DNA of 6,318 nucleotides, taken from DASPMP01 sp035758925 (lineage in GTDB: Bacteria > Gemmatimonadota > Gemmatimonadetes > Gemmatimonadales > Gemmatimonadaceae). A program made the translations under genes and the position numbers. Every line of letters begins with the position of its first letter. The first letter of the stretch is position 1. Below, piece by piece: positions 1 through 5,832 of this stretch. Under the pieces are notes generated by a model. It worked only from the letters and a program-made list of their open reading frames with translations. It was not told where the DNA came from and ran no database searches. The stretch covers positions 1 through 6,318 of the forward strand of contig DASTVV010000030.1 in assembly GCA_035758925.1 (NCBI GenBank), given 5' to 3'.

Positions 1-873
1 GCGCTGGACGGCCACTGGGATCTGCCCGAGCGGTCGCTGGATCACCTATCCGGATACATGAACTCGCGCCCGGTGCGGATCGGCAACACCGCGTCGGAGC
101 AGGTGCAGATGGACATCTACGGCGAGCTGATCGACTCGCTCTACATGTTCGACAAATACAGGGATCAGCTGAGCCACGGGCTGTGGGCTCGCATCGTCCA
201 GCTGGTGGAGTGGGTGTGCGCCAACTGGGAGCAGCCCGACGAGGGCATCTGGGAGGTGCGCGGCGGTCCGCAGCACTTTCTCTATTCGCGCGTGATGTGT
301 TGGGTGGCCATCGACCGGGCGCTCCAGACTGCGTTCCATCGGGGCTTCCCCGCCCCGGTGGACGCCTGGCGTTCCGCGCGCGACAAGATCTACAACGACG
401 TTCACACGAACTTCTGGGACGACAGGCGGCAGACATTCGTCGGCATCCGCGGCACCGACATGATCGACGCCGCGTCGCTCATCATGCCGCTCGTGCGGTT
501 CATCTCGCCCGTCGATCCCCGCTGGACGGGGACGATGCGCATGGTGCAGCAGCTGCTCACCGACGACTCGCTCGTCTACCGCTACGATACGCACACCGCG
601 ACGTTCGATCCGATGGGTGGCACCGAGGGTACGTTCTCGATCTGCTCGTTCTGGTATGTGGAGTGCCTTTCGCGCGCGGGCGACCTGCAACAGGCGCGTC
701 TGGTCTTCGAGAAACTGCTGGGCTATGCCAACCATCTCGGGCTCTACTCCGAACAAATCGGCCCGCACGGCGAGCACCTGGGCAACTTTCCGCAGGGGCT
801 CACTCACATCTCGGTGATCAGTGCCGCGTACGATCTGAATCGGCGCCTCACCAAAGCCGGATGGAGCGCATGA
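1..873 (+). CDS. Glycoside hydrolase family 15 protein (trehalase/glucoamylase type), C-terminal part
   Basis: The reading frame is open from base 1 and ends at TGA 871-873, so 290 residues of the C-terminal catalytic domain are present and the start is outside the window. GH15 enzymes are (alpha/alpha)6-barrel inverting hydrolases that release glucose from alpha-glucans or trehalose. Visible hallmarks are SRPVRIGNTASEQVQMDIYG near fragment residues 22-41, then DEGIWEVRGGPQHF, in which the Glu at bases 253-255 (fragment residue 85) is the expected catalytic acid. After these come GTFSICSFWYVE and finally LYSEQ followed by GNFPQGLTH. The Glu at bases 751-753 (residue 251) is in the position of the catalytic base. 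Both catalytic residues are therefore kept and the 3' end looks complete. Many bacterial members of this subgroup are annotated as trehalase-like or glucoamylase-like, and the substrate cannot be decided here. The fragment shows no membrane segment. The downstream gene converges on it. Confidence 0.93.
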   Translation, partial: ALDGHWDLPERSLDHLSGYMNSRPVRIGNTASEQVQMDIYGELIDSLYMFDKYRDQLSHGLWARIVQLVEWVCANWEQPDEGIWEVRGGPQHFLYSRVMCWVAIDRALQTAFHRGFPAPVDAWRSARDKIYNDVHTNFWDDRRQTFVGIRGTDMIDAASLIMPLVRFISPVDPRWTGTMRMVQQLLTDDSLVYRYDTHTATFDPMGGTEGTFSICSFWYVECLSRAGDLQQARLVFEKLLGYANHLGLYSEQIGPHGEHLGNFPQGLTHISVISAAYDLNRRLTKAGWSA

Positions 874-903
874 TCAGCTTCCAACACGTGGTCTTCGGAC
901 AAC

Positions 904-940
904 CCGGAGAATCCGGAAGCAACCGGAAGTGTTCCTGCTT
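904..940. terminator. Overlapping inverted repeats between convergent genes; possible weak terminator
   Basis: The 75-base gap between the GH15 stop and the transglycosylase stop holds two hairpin-forming elements. CCGGA (904-908) pairs with TCCGG (912-916) around a GAA loop. A second stem pairs AAGCA (917-921) with TGCTT (936-940) and GGAA (925-928) with TTCC (932-935), with an ACC bulge and a GTG loop. CCGGAAG also occurs twice directly, at 913-919 and 923-929. Neither strand has a T-run after the stems, so this is not a canonical intrinsic terminator. Its place between convergent genes makes a 3'-end role plausible, but the pairing may be chance. Confidence 0.25.
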
Positions 941-948
941 GACGTCTG

Positions 949-1794
949 TCACTCTGCTGACGCCGTCCTGCCCAACAATCCATTCATGAACGGCTCGGCG
1001 ATGCAGTCATAGAACCCCTTGTCGCCGCAGAGCGCCTCGGCGTCACGCTCGACAAACTTCTGCACTTTGGTTGGATAGGTATGACAGCGCGGCGTGTTGG
1101 TCCCGCGCACGCAGCCGTTGTACTTGAGCAACCCCTTCATGAGCTTGCCCGGCTCGGCCGAGGCGACGTACTGCGCGTTCTCCTTGCCGCTCACACCCTT
1201 CGGCTTCAGGTAGTGCGACAGGATGAACACGCCATAGCGCAGGTTCGTGGAGTCTTCGGCAATGTCGGCTGGGCCGCCGAAGCGCTTCCTCATCTCGCGG
1301 GCCCAAACCTTGGGATACACCTGCATGAGGCCGACGGCGCCGACGTTCGATCGCGCCCGCGACACGAACTGCGCGTTCTCCGTCAGGATCACACCGAAGA
1401 TCACCGCGGGTGGAATGCCGCGAAGAAATGCCTCGCGCACCGCGAAGTGCGCAATGGAATCGGCGCGCGCCTGGCTCATTCGTCCCGTGCGCACGAGGTC
1501 GGCGGCGAACCGGCGCTTCTGCTCGGCGAATTCCGGTGACGCTTCGATCACCTTGATCGAGTCTTCCAGCTCACCTGCCGGCAGCGTGGTGGGCGGACGA
1601 CGCGGCGGTCGCCGCGGTCCCGCGACCTGCTGGATGGCTTTGCCGATGACGGGCGCCTGTACGGTGTAGACGGGGCGAACGAGCGACACGGCCGCGCCGA
1701 TGGCCGCCAGCGCCGACACCCCGATGACCACATCACGCAGGATACGCTTGCGCCGTCGATCCCGGGACGATCCCTTGTCGTTCGCGCTATCCAT
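949..1794 (-). CDS. Membrane-anchored lytic transglycosylase, SLT domain
   Basis: This 281-residue protein probably cleaves the MurNAc-GlcNAc bond of peptidoglycan on the outer face of the inner membrane. A basic N-terminus (RDRRRKR, 11-17) precedes one hydrophobic segment at about 21-39, giving an uncleaved anchor with the C-terminus in the periplasm. A proline/arginine-rich linker follows (60-68). The SLT domain starts near residue 120. The predicted catalytic Glu is E139 in ILTENAQF, followed by the hallmark GAVGLMQVYP (152-161) and a late Tyr-Asn pair (Y225-N226). Family members usually have Glu-Ser at the active site, whereas here it is Glu-Asn. Four cysteines at 228, 237, 256 and 264 lie in the C-terminal tail and could form disulfides. 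The ATG at 1794 was chosen because GGGAGG lies four bases upstream. A start 15 codons earlier would add residues that break the typical basic-then-hydrophobic anchor layout. It is divergent from the OmpA gene. Confidence 0.9.
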   Translation of the reverse strand: MDSANDKGSSRDRRRKRILRDVVIGVSALAAIGAAVSLVRPVYTVQAPVIGKAIQQVAGPRRPPRRPPTTLPAGELEDSIKVIEASPEFAEQKRRFAADLVRTGRMSQARADSIAHFAVREAFLRGIPPAVIFGVILTENAQFVSRARSNVGAVGLMQVYPKVWAREMRKRFGGPADIAEDSTNLRYGVFILSHYLKPKGVSGKENAQYVASAEPGKLMKGLLKYNGCVRGTNTPRCHTYPTKVQKFVERDAEALCGDKGFYDCIAEPFMNGLLGRTASAE

Positions 1795-1798
1795 GGGG

Positions 1799-1804
1799 CC
1801 TCCC
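1799..1804 (-). promoter_or_regulatory. Ribosome binding site of the transglycosylase gene
   Basis: On the minus strand the sequence reads AAGGGAGG, then CCCC, then ATG at 1794-1792. This purine-rich Shine-Dalgarno match decides the start in favour of 1794 over the more distal in-frame ATG at 1839. The four-base spacer is a little short. Confidence 0.7.
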
Positions 1805-2014
1805 TTCGGCATCCGTATCACGCACCACGCACTCGGCACTGAAGTGCAATACCGATGCTCCGCCAGCGTGCCAGCGCAGATCAGGCCGTCGCAATGACTT
1901 GCGCGGCGGGCTCCAGCGTGCGGTTGCCCCTCTCTTGCTCTTAGGACGGTTGGATCAGCAACGATTCACGCGTCGTGCCGAGGGCGTCAGTAACGCTCCG
2001 TGCGGCGGAACTCT

Positions 2015-2021
2015 GGAGGAG
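2015..2021 (+). promoter_or_regulatory. Ribosome binding site of the DUF937-OmpA gene
   Basis: GGAGGAG is followed after five bases (GAAAT precedes only partly; spacer is 2022-2026) by ATG at 2027. This near-ideal Shine-Dalgarno places the start at 2027. It rules against the in-frame GTG at 2000, which would translate through the ribosome binding site itself. Confidence 0.85.
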
Positions 2022-2026
2022 AGGAA

Positions 2027-3286
2027 ATGACGTCCTTGGTTGACAGCCTGTACTCGGTGGCTACGCCGGAACTCGCCGGTAACATCGCTTCTCGCCTGGG
2101 TGAGCCGACGCAGAATGTGTCTCGCGGCCTGCAGGGAGCGATGGCTGGCCTGCTCCTGGGCCTCGTGCGCAAGTCGGGTGACTCGTCGGCGATGCAGGGC
2201 ATCTACGACACGGTCAACACCTCCGTGAACGACGGCCGCGTGCTCGACAACCCGTCGGAGCTGCTGACAGCGACAGATACCGGCTCGCCAATTACTTCGC
2301 TGGGGAGTCAGTTCATCTCGAACGTCTTCGGCAATCGCGCGTCCGCCGTGAACGACGTCATCGCGCGAAACAGCGGGCTGCGGGCCAGTGTCATCGGGAA
2401 CCTGATGCAGTTTGCGGCGCCGCTGGTGCTCGCGGTGCTTGGCAGGCGCGTGCGCGAAGGATCTCTCAATCCGGAATCGTTTACGCGGCTCATCGCTGGC
2501 GAGCGGGCGAGCATCGAACGCGCCGCGCCCGCAGGGCTGGCGAGCGCGCTGGGCGCCGAGGAGCGCCCGTACACGCGTGAGCGCGAGTACGAGGTGCGCC
2601 GTGACGCGACGACGGCGGATCAGCCGCCGCGCGAATATGGCGTCGAGCCCGAGAAGAAGAATCGGTGGTTCTGGCCAACGGTCGCGACCGTTGGCGCGCT
2701 GGCGCTGTTGTGGGCCATCTGGCCGCGCAGCCGCGAACACAGGGTGAACCCCGCGGACACCATGCGCTCGACCTACTCGGGCGGTGAAGTCGCGAATCCG
2801 TACGCGGTGACGCCGCCGCCGGGTACTACGGCGGCCGCGAGAGTGACCCTGCCAGACGGAAGCGTGCTCAACGTCGCCGAAGTCGGACCCGAAGGACGAC
2901 TCGTAGGCTTCCTGAAGGACCCGAACAAACCTGTGGATCAGACGACGTGGTTCGTGCTCGACCGTATGCACTTCGAGAGCAACTCGGCGAAGCTCTCGCC
3001 AGATTCCGACGCCGAGATCAAGGACGTCGTCGCGATCCTCAAGGCCTATCCGAACGCGACGGTGAAAATCGGCGGCTTCACGGACAACAAGGGCAGCGAA
3101 TCCGCGAACAAGCGACTGTCGCGTGACCGGGCGCGCAGCGTCGAGAAGGCGCTCGAGAAGGAAGGCATCGCGTCCAATCGCGTCAGCGCCGAGGGTTATG
3201 GATCGGCTCATCCAATCGCCGACAACTCGACGGAAGCCGGCCGCGCACAGAATCGGCGCATCGGCATTCTGGTGACCCACAAGTAG
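2027..3286 (+). CDS. DUF937 / single transmembrane / OmpA-like peptidoglycan-binding fusion protein
   Basis: This 419-residue protein has three parts. Residues 1 to about 165 resemble DUF937, an Ala/Gly/Leu-rich helical domain of unknown function seen here as repeated short helices. A charged linker (about 175-212) leads to one hydrophobic segment at 214-233, bracketed by Trp and Pro. After a Pro/Thr/Ala linker, the segment from LPDGSVLNV to residue 419 is an OmpA C-terminal-like domain. It begins near W308 and carries GGFTDNKG (D353) and NKRLSRDRARSV (R368), the Asp and Arg that bind diaminopimelate in this family, then GYGSAHPI and a final RAQNRRI. No N-terminal signal peptide is visible, so DUF937 is predicted in the cytoplasm and the OmpA domain in the periplasm. 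That would tether the inner membrane to peptidoglycan. DUF937-OmpA fusions are known in other phyla, but their role is not established. The gene is probably monocistronic, because a terminator follows 24 bases after the stop. Confidence 0.9.
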   Translation: MTSLVDSLYSVATPELAGNIASRLGEPTQNVSRGLQGAMAGLLLGLVRKSGDSSAMQGIYDTVNTSVNDGRVLDNPSELLTATDTGSPITSLGSQFISNVFGNRASAVNDVIARNSGLRASVIGNLMQFAAPLVLAVLGRRVREGSLNPESFTRLIAGERASIERAAPAGLASALGAEERPYTREREYEVRRDATTADQPPREYGVEPEKKNRWFWPTVATVGALALLWAIWPRSREHRVNPADTMRSTYSGGEVANPYAVTPPPGTTAAARVTLPDGSVLNVAEVGPEGRLVGFLKDPNKPVDQTTWFVLDRMHFESNSAKLSPDSDAEIKDVVAILKAYPNATVKIGGFTDNKGSESANKRLSRDRARSVEKALEKEGIASNRVSAEGYGSAHPIADNSTEAGRAQNRRIGILVTHK

Positions 3287-3310
3287 AACAAGGAGCTTCC
3301 GAGAGCTCGA

Positions 3311-3339
3311 AAGGTGTGGGCGCTGCCCACACCTTTTTT
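3311..3339 (+). terminator. Intrinsic terminator of the DUF937-OmpA gene, possibly bidirectional
   Basis: An 11-base-pair perfect stem joins 3311-3321 (AAGGTGTGGGC) to 3325-3335 (GCCCACACCTT) with a GCT loop. The T-run extends through 3339, giving six consecutive T. It lies 24 bases after the OmpA stop and just seven bases past the stop of the converging esterase gene. On the minus strand the stem is followed by only three T, so it should act mainly on + transcripts but may also help end esterase transcripts. Confidence 0.9.
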
Positions 3340-3346
3340 CTTGCCC

Positions 3347-4717
3347 CTACAGCCCTGATGGGAAGGTCTCTGGCGGTTCTTCTATGCCGCGGAGCCAGTG
3401 TTCCCCTGGCTCGAGCGCCCGAAGCGCCGAGGTCTCGTCGATGTGGACGATCGCGTCGAACTGCAGGGGAAGCGTCACGTCATAGTAGTGGCTGATGCGC
3501 TCGGTCTCCGGCCGATAGACGACGCCGATGGCTCGCTGCAGCCGCTGCTCCAGCAAGGCTCGCGTGGCGGCCGTTTCCTCCCGCATGCGCAGCAGCACCC
3601 GCGACGCGCCGCGCTTCACGGCGGCCTGGTGGAACAGCTGCTCGTAGCTGCCCTCGAGCGAGTGGCGCACACGGCGCTGCACGCCCACGCCGTCCCAGTC
3701 CTGCGCCGCTGTCACGGTGCCCATGTGCGTGCTGAACCCGATGATGCTGACCTCGCCGCGCCAGCGCTGGCGGGCCAGCTGGCCGAGATTCAGCTCGCCC
3801 CGCCGCGCCATGTCCGTGTAGCGCGCGTCTCCCACGTGGGAGTTGTGCGCCCACACCACCAGCTTCGCCTGGCCGCGCGACGCGCCGATGTGGCGCTCCA
3901 CCGCCTGCAGCGTGTCCATCATGTGGCGATCGCGCAGATTCCACGACGACACCCGGCCGCGGAACAGCGCCCTGTAGTAGTGCTCGGCGTCGTGCACCAG
4001 CTTCGCATTCTGCTCGGCGGAGAAGAAGTCATCGGCGGCGCGCTGGCCGTTCACCGATATGTAGCGCAGCGCGTGCTCGCGGATGTCCACCAGCTGGCGC
4101 ACCGCGTCCGGCTCGCAGGACTCGATCGCGTTGGCTGCAGCCGCAAACCCGTACGCCTGACTGTCCTCCGCGAAGTGATCGAAGCAGGCGTAGCGCTGCC
4201 GGGCGCGCCGGGCCGCCTCCGGATCCACGATGTCGAGATAACTCAGCACGGCCTCGATCGATCCGAACATGCTGTAGAGGTCCAGCCCGTAAAAGCCGAC
4301 GCGGTGATGCTCCGGCTGCGTATCGTTGTGCTCACGCAGGCTGGTGAGGAAGTCGCGAACCACCTCGTTGCGCCACATCCACGTGGGGAAGCGAGTGAAT
4401 CCCTGCAGTGCGTCGGATGCCGACGCGATAGCGCGATTCTGCAGGTAGCGGTTCACGCGATCAGCGTCCGGCCAGTCGCCCTCGATGCACACGCCAAGGA
4501 AACCTTTCTCGAGGATGAGTCGCTTCGTGATCTCGGCGCGTTCGGCGTAGAACTCGTGCGTCCCGTGCGACGCCTCGCCGATCAGCACTATGCGCGCGTC
4601 CGCGATGAGCTCCATCAGGGAATCGTAGTCCTGTGGAGTACCATGCAATGGCTCGACCGCTTCCGCGAGCGTCGCCAGCGCCGGGGCTCGTTCTCGCGTC
4701 GGACGCGTGTGTAACAT
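3347..4717 (-). CDS. Erythromycin esterase family protein
   Basis: This 456-residue protein belongs to the Ere family, hydrolases that include the macrolide-lactone esterases EreA and EreB. Key motifs are GEASHGTHEFY (47-57, with E48 and H51 at the family's active-site positions), EGDWPDADRVNRYL (79-92), RFPTWMWRN (109-117), WNLRDRHMMDTL, and AHNSHVGDAR with H291 and H294. The length is slightly above that of the classical enzymes (about 400-420). All expected motifs are present and the C-terminus is complete. Most chromosomal relatives have no proven activity on macrolides, so resistance should not be assumed. The frame stays open upstream to a GTG at 4798. That extension would encode a proline-rich stretch from the C-rich tract and lacks family similarity, so ATG 4717 is preferred. 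No strong Shine-Dalgarno is visible before it, which leaves the start somewhat open. It follows the oxidoreductase gene on the same strand after 114 bases. Confidence 0.9.
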   Translation of the reverse strand: MLHTRPTRERAPALATLAEAVEPLHGTPQDYDSLMELIADARIVLIGEASHGTHEFYAERAEITKRLILEKGFLGVCIEGDWPDADRVNRYLQNRAIASASDALQGFTRFPTWMWRNEVVRDFLTSLREHNDTQPEHHRVGFYGLDLYSMFGSIEAVLSYLDIVDPEAARRARQRYACFDHFAEDSQAYGFAAAANAIESCEPDAVRQLVDIREHALRYISVNGQRAADDFFSAEQNAKLVHDAEHYYRALFRGRVSSWNLRDRHMMDTLQAVERHIGASRGQAKLVVWAHNSHVGDARYTDMARRGELNLGQLARQRWRGEVSIIGFSTHMGTVTAAQDWDGVGVQRRVRHSLEGSYEQLFHQAAVKRGASRVLLRMREETAATRALLEQRLQRAIGVVYRPETERISHYYDVTLPLQFDAIVHIDETSALRALEPGEHWLRGIEEPPETFPSGL

Positions 4718-4754
4718 CGGTCCGAGCCACAGTGCATAGGGTGCGCCGCCAGCC

Positions 4755-4795
4755 GTGGGGGGTGTGGGGTTGGGGGGTTGGGGGGGTTTGGGTTG
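4755..4795 (+). other. G/T-only tract with strong G-quadruplex potential
   Basis: Forty-one consecutive bases contain only G (29) and T (12). The G-runs are 6 (4757-4762), 4 (4766-4769), 6 (4772-4777), 7 (4780-4786) and 3 (4790-4792), separated by TGT, TT, TT and TTT. This meets the standard quadruplex pattern of at least four runs of three or more G with loops of one to seven. It lies between the oxidoreductase stop and the esterase start. For those minus-strand genes the G-rich strand is the template, and the mRNA carries the complementary A/C-only sequence. The composition is unlike the mixed GC-rich sequence around it. Confidence 0.85.
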
Positions 4796-4806
4796 CACAA
4801 ACCTCC
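4782..4806 (-). terminator. Hairpin next to the A/C-only tract after the oxidoreductase gene; possible Rho-type 3' end
   Basis: In the minus-strand transcript GGAGGTTTG (4806-4798) can pair with CAAACCCCC (4790-4782) around a TGCAACC loop, with one A-C mismatch in nine pairs. It begins about 26 bases after the oxidoreductase stop. No T-run follows. Instead a G-free, C-rich run continues to 4755, the composition typical of Rho loading sites. It may end oxidoreductase transcripts or lower read-through into the esterase gene. This is inference from composition only. Confidence 0.35.
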
Positions 4807-4831
4807 GGCCTCAAACCCGTCGGCCCCAAAT

Positions 4832-5818
4832 TCAAACAGTCAAAACAATCTTCCCGAACGTCGCGTTGCTCTCCATCAGCGCGTGCGCCTCGCCGATCCG
4901 CTCCAGCGGGAAGATCTTGTCCACGATCGGCCGAACTTCCCCGCTCTCGAGCAGCGGAACGACGTCGCGCTCGAACGCCTCCGTCGCCGCGGCCTTCTCG
5001 CGCGCCGAACGCGAGCGCATCACGGTGCCGCGGATTGTGATTCGCCGCGTGAGGAGCGTGCCGAGATTCACTTGCGCGGCACGTCCGGCCAACAGCCCGA
5101 TCAGGATGATGCGCCCAAGCGGCGCCGAGCATTCGACGTTCACGGGCATGTACGGTCCGCCAACGAGGTCGAGCGTGACGTCGATTCCCTTCCCGTCGGT
5201 CCAGTGATGCACGAAGCCGGACAGCACCGCGGGGTCGCTCTGGACCAGCGCTCCCGCCCGCATTCCGAGCGCCTGCGCACGCTCGAGCTTGTCGGCGGTG
5301 CGCGCAGTGCCATAACAGACACCCTTCAGCGCGCGCACGAGCTGCACGGCGGCGAGGCCCACGCCGCTTCCCACCGCGTGGACGAGAACGCTCTCGCCCG
5401 GCTTCATCGCGGCGAGTGTCACGAGCGCGTCATGCGCCGTCATGAATGCTTCCGGGACCGCGGCGGCGTCTTCCCATGAAAGCGCGCCCGGCACGGCCGC
5501 GAGCTCGCGTTCGTGCGTGACGACGTACTCGGCGTTGCCGCCACCGCCCACGATGCCGAACACGCGGTCGCCGACTTTCCAGCGGCGCACGCCGCCGCCA
5601 AGCTCGGCGACCTCGCCCGCGATCTCGAGGCCGGGGATGTTCGCCGGCGCGCCGGGCGGCGCGGGATAGCGACCCTGCCGCTGCATGAGATCGGCGCGAT
5701 TGAGCGCCGACGTGCGCACGCGCACGAGCACTTCTCCGTCACGCGGCAGGGGCCGCGGAACGTCGACGGTCTCGAGAACCTCGGGCCCGCCGGAGCGCGT
5801 GATGACGGCGGCGCGCAA
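4832..5818 (-). CDS. Zinc-free NAD(P)H:quinone oxidoreductase, MDR superfamily (PIG3-like)
   Basis: This 328-residue cytosolic enzyme of the medium-chain dehydrogenase/reductase superfamily probably reduces quinones or similar enones with NAD(P)H. The N-terminal GroES-like domain starts MRAAVITRSGGPEVLE and carries the subgroup signature ALNRADLMQRQGRYP (38-52) and PGLEIAGEV (62-70). AAAVPEAFMTAHDAL (118-132) is typical of the PIG3/quinone oxidoreductase branch. The nucleotide-binding loop is HAVGSGVGLAAVQL (147-160), a variant of the usual alanine-serine-rich AxxGVG motif. The catalytic-zinc Cys/His ligands of alcohol dehydrogenases are absent, as expected for this branch. The C-terminus GKIVLTV matches family ends and the length is normal. 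The start is TTG at 5818, chosen because it gives the family's usual N-terminus and has GGAG nine bases upstream. It lies 14 bases after the membrane-protein gene, so the two are probably co-transcribed. Confidence 0.9.
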   Translation of the reverse strand: MRAAVITRSGGPEVLETVDVPRPLPRDGEVLVRVRTSALNRADLMQRQGRYPAPPGAPANIPGLEIAGEVAELGGGVRRWKVGDRVFGIVGGGGNAEYVVTHERELAAVPGALSWEDAAAVPEAFMTAHDALVTLAAMKPGESVLVHAVGSGVGLAAVQLVRALKGVCYGTARTADKLERAQALGMRAGALVQSDPAVLSGFVHHWTDGKGIDVTLDLVGGPYMPVNVECSAPLGRIILIGLLAGRAAQVNLGTLLTRRITIRGTVMRSRSAREKAAATEAFERDVVPLLESGEVRPIVDKIFPLERIGEAHALMESNATFGKIVLTV

Positions 5819-5827
5819 GAACTCAGT

Positions 5828-5831
5828 CTCC
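5828..5831 (-). promoter_or_regulatory. Ribosome binding site of the oxidoreductase gene
   Basis: On the minus strand GGAG lies nine bases before the TTG start at 5818, directly after the TAG stop (5835-5833) of the upstream gene. It supports the TTG start, since no in-frame ATG or GTG nearby gives a better N-terminus. Its closeness to the stop suggests translational coupling between the two genes. Confidence 0.6.
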
Positions 5832-5832
5832 G

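Larger units (their letters stand above)
1795..2026. promoter_or_regulatory. Divergent intergenic region with the promoters of two envelope genes
   Basis: This 232-base spacer between the two divergent start codons must hold the promoters of both the transglycosylase and the OmpA-fusion gene, unless they are read from elsewhere. I could not assign a convincing -35/-10 pair on either strand. TTGCCC (1924-1929) and TTGCTC (1935-1940) resemble -35 boxes but have no good -10 at a suitable distance. A small hairpin is possible at 1982-1998 (GGGCGT/ACGCTC with one G-T pair, CAGTA loop), which would lie in the OmpA 5' leader about 16 bases before the ribosome binding site. The stretch at 1862-1875 repeats GCCAGCG twice. 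Confidence 0.4.

Noticed and set aside
46..807. Open frame of 253 codons on the - strand, antisense to the GH15 gene
   Set aside because: It mirrors the GH15 reading frame, has low-complexity Arg/His/Val-rich composition and no motif.
1597..1625. Short repeated PRRPP-encoding stretch in the transglycosylase gene as a possible DNA repeat
   Set aside because: It is explained as a Pro/Arg-rich linker between the membrane anchor and the catalytic domain, with only two imperfect units.
2000..2026. Upstream GTG start for the DUF937-OmpA gene
   Set aside because: Starting there would translate through the near-perfect GGAGGAG ribosome binding site that serves ATG 2027.
1955..3280. Open frame of 441 codons on the - strand, antisense to the DUF937-OmpA gene
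   Set aside because: It is Arg/His-rich with no domain signature, and the opposite strand encodes a complete protein with a strong ribosome binding site and a terminator.
3398..4714. Open frame of 438 codons on the + strand, antisense to the esterase gene
   Set aside because: Its translation is rich in Arg, His, Val and Leu with no recognisable motif, the usual by-product of high-GC codon bias opposite a real gene. The minus-strand frame carries all Ere-family motifs.
4718..4798. 27-codon proline-rich N-terminal extension of the esterase from GTG 4798
   Set aside because: It is encoded by the low-complexity A/C tract, has no family counterpart, and the conserved domain begins well after the ATG at 4717.
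4461..5132. Open frame of 223 codons on the - strand spanning the esterase 5' end and oxidoreductase 3' end
   Set aside because: It crosses two well-supported genes in another frame and reads through the A/C-only tract. No family features are seen.
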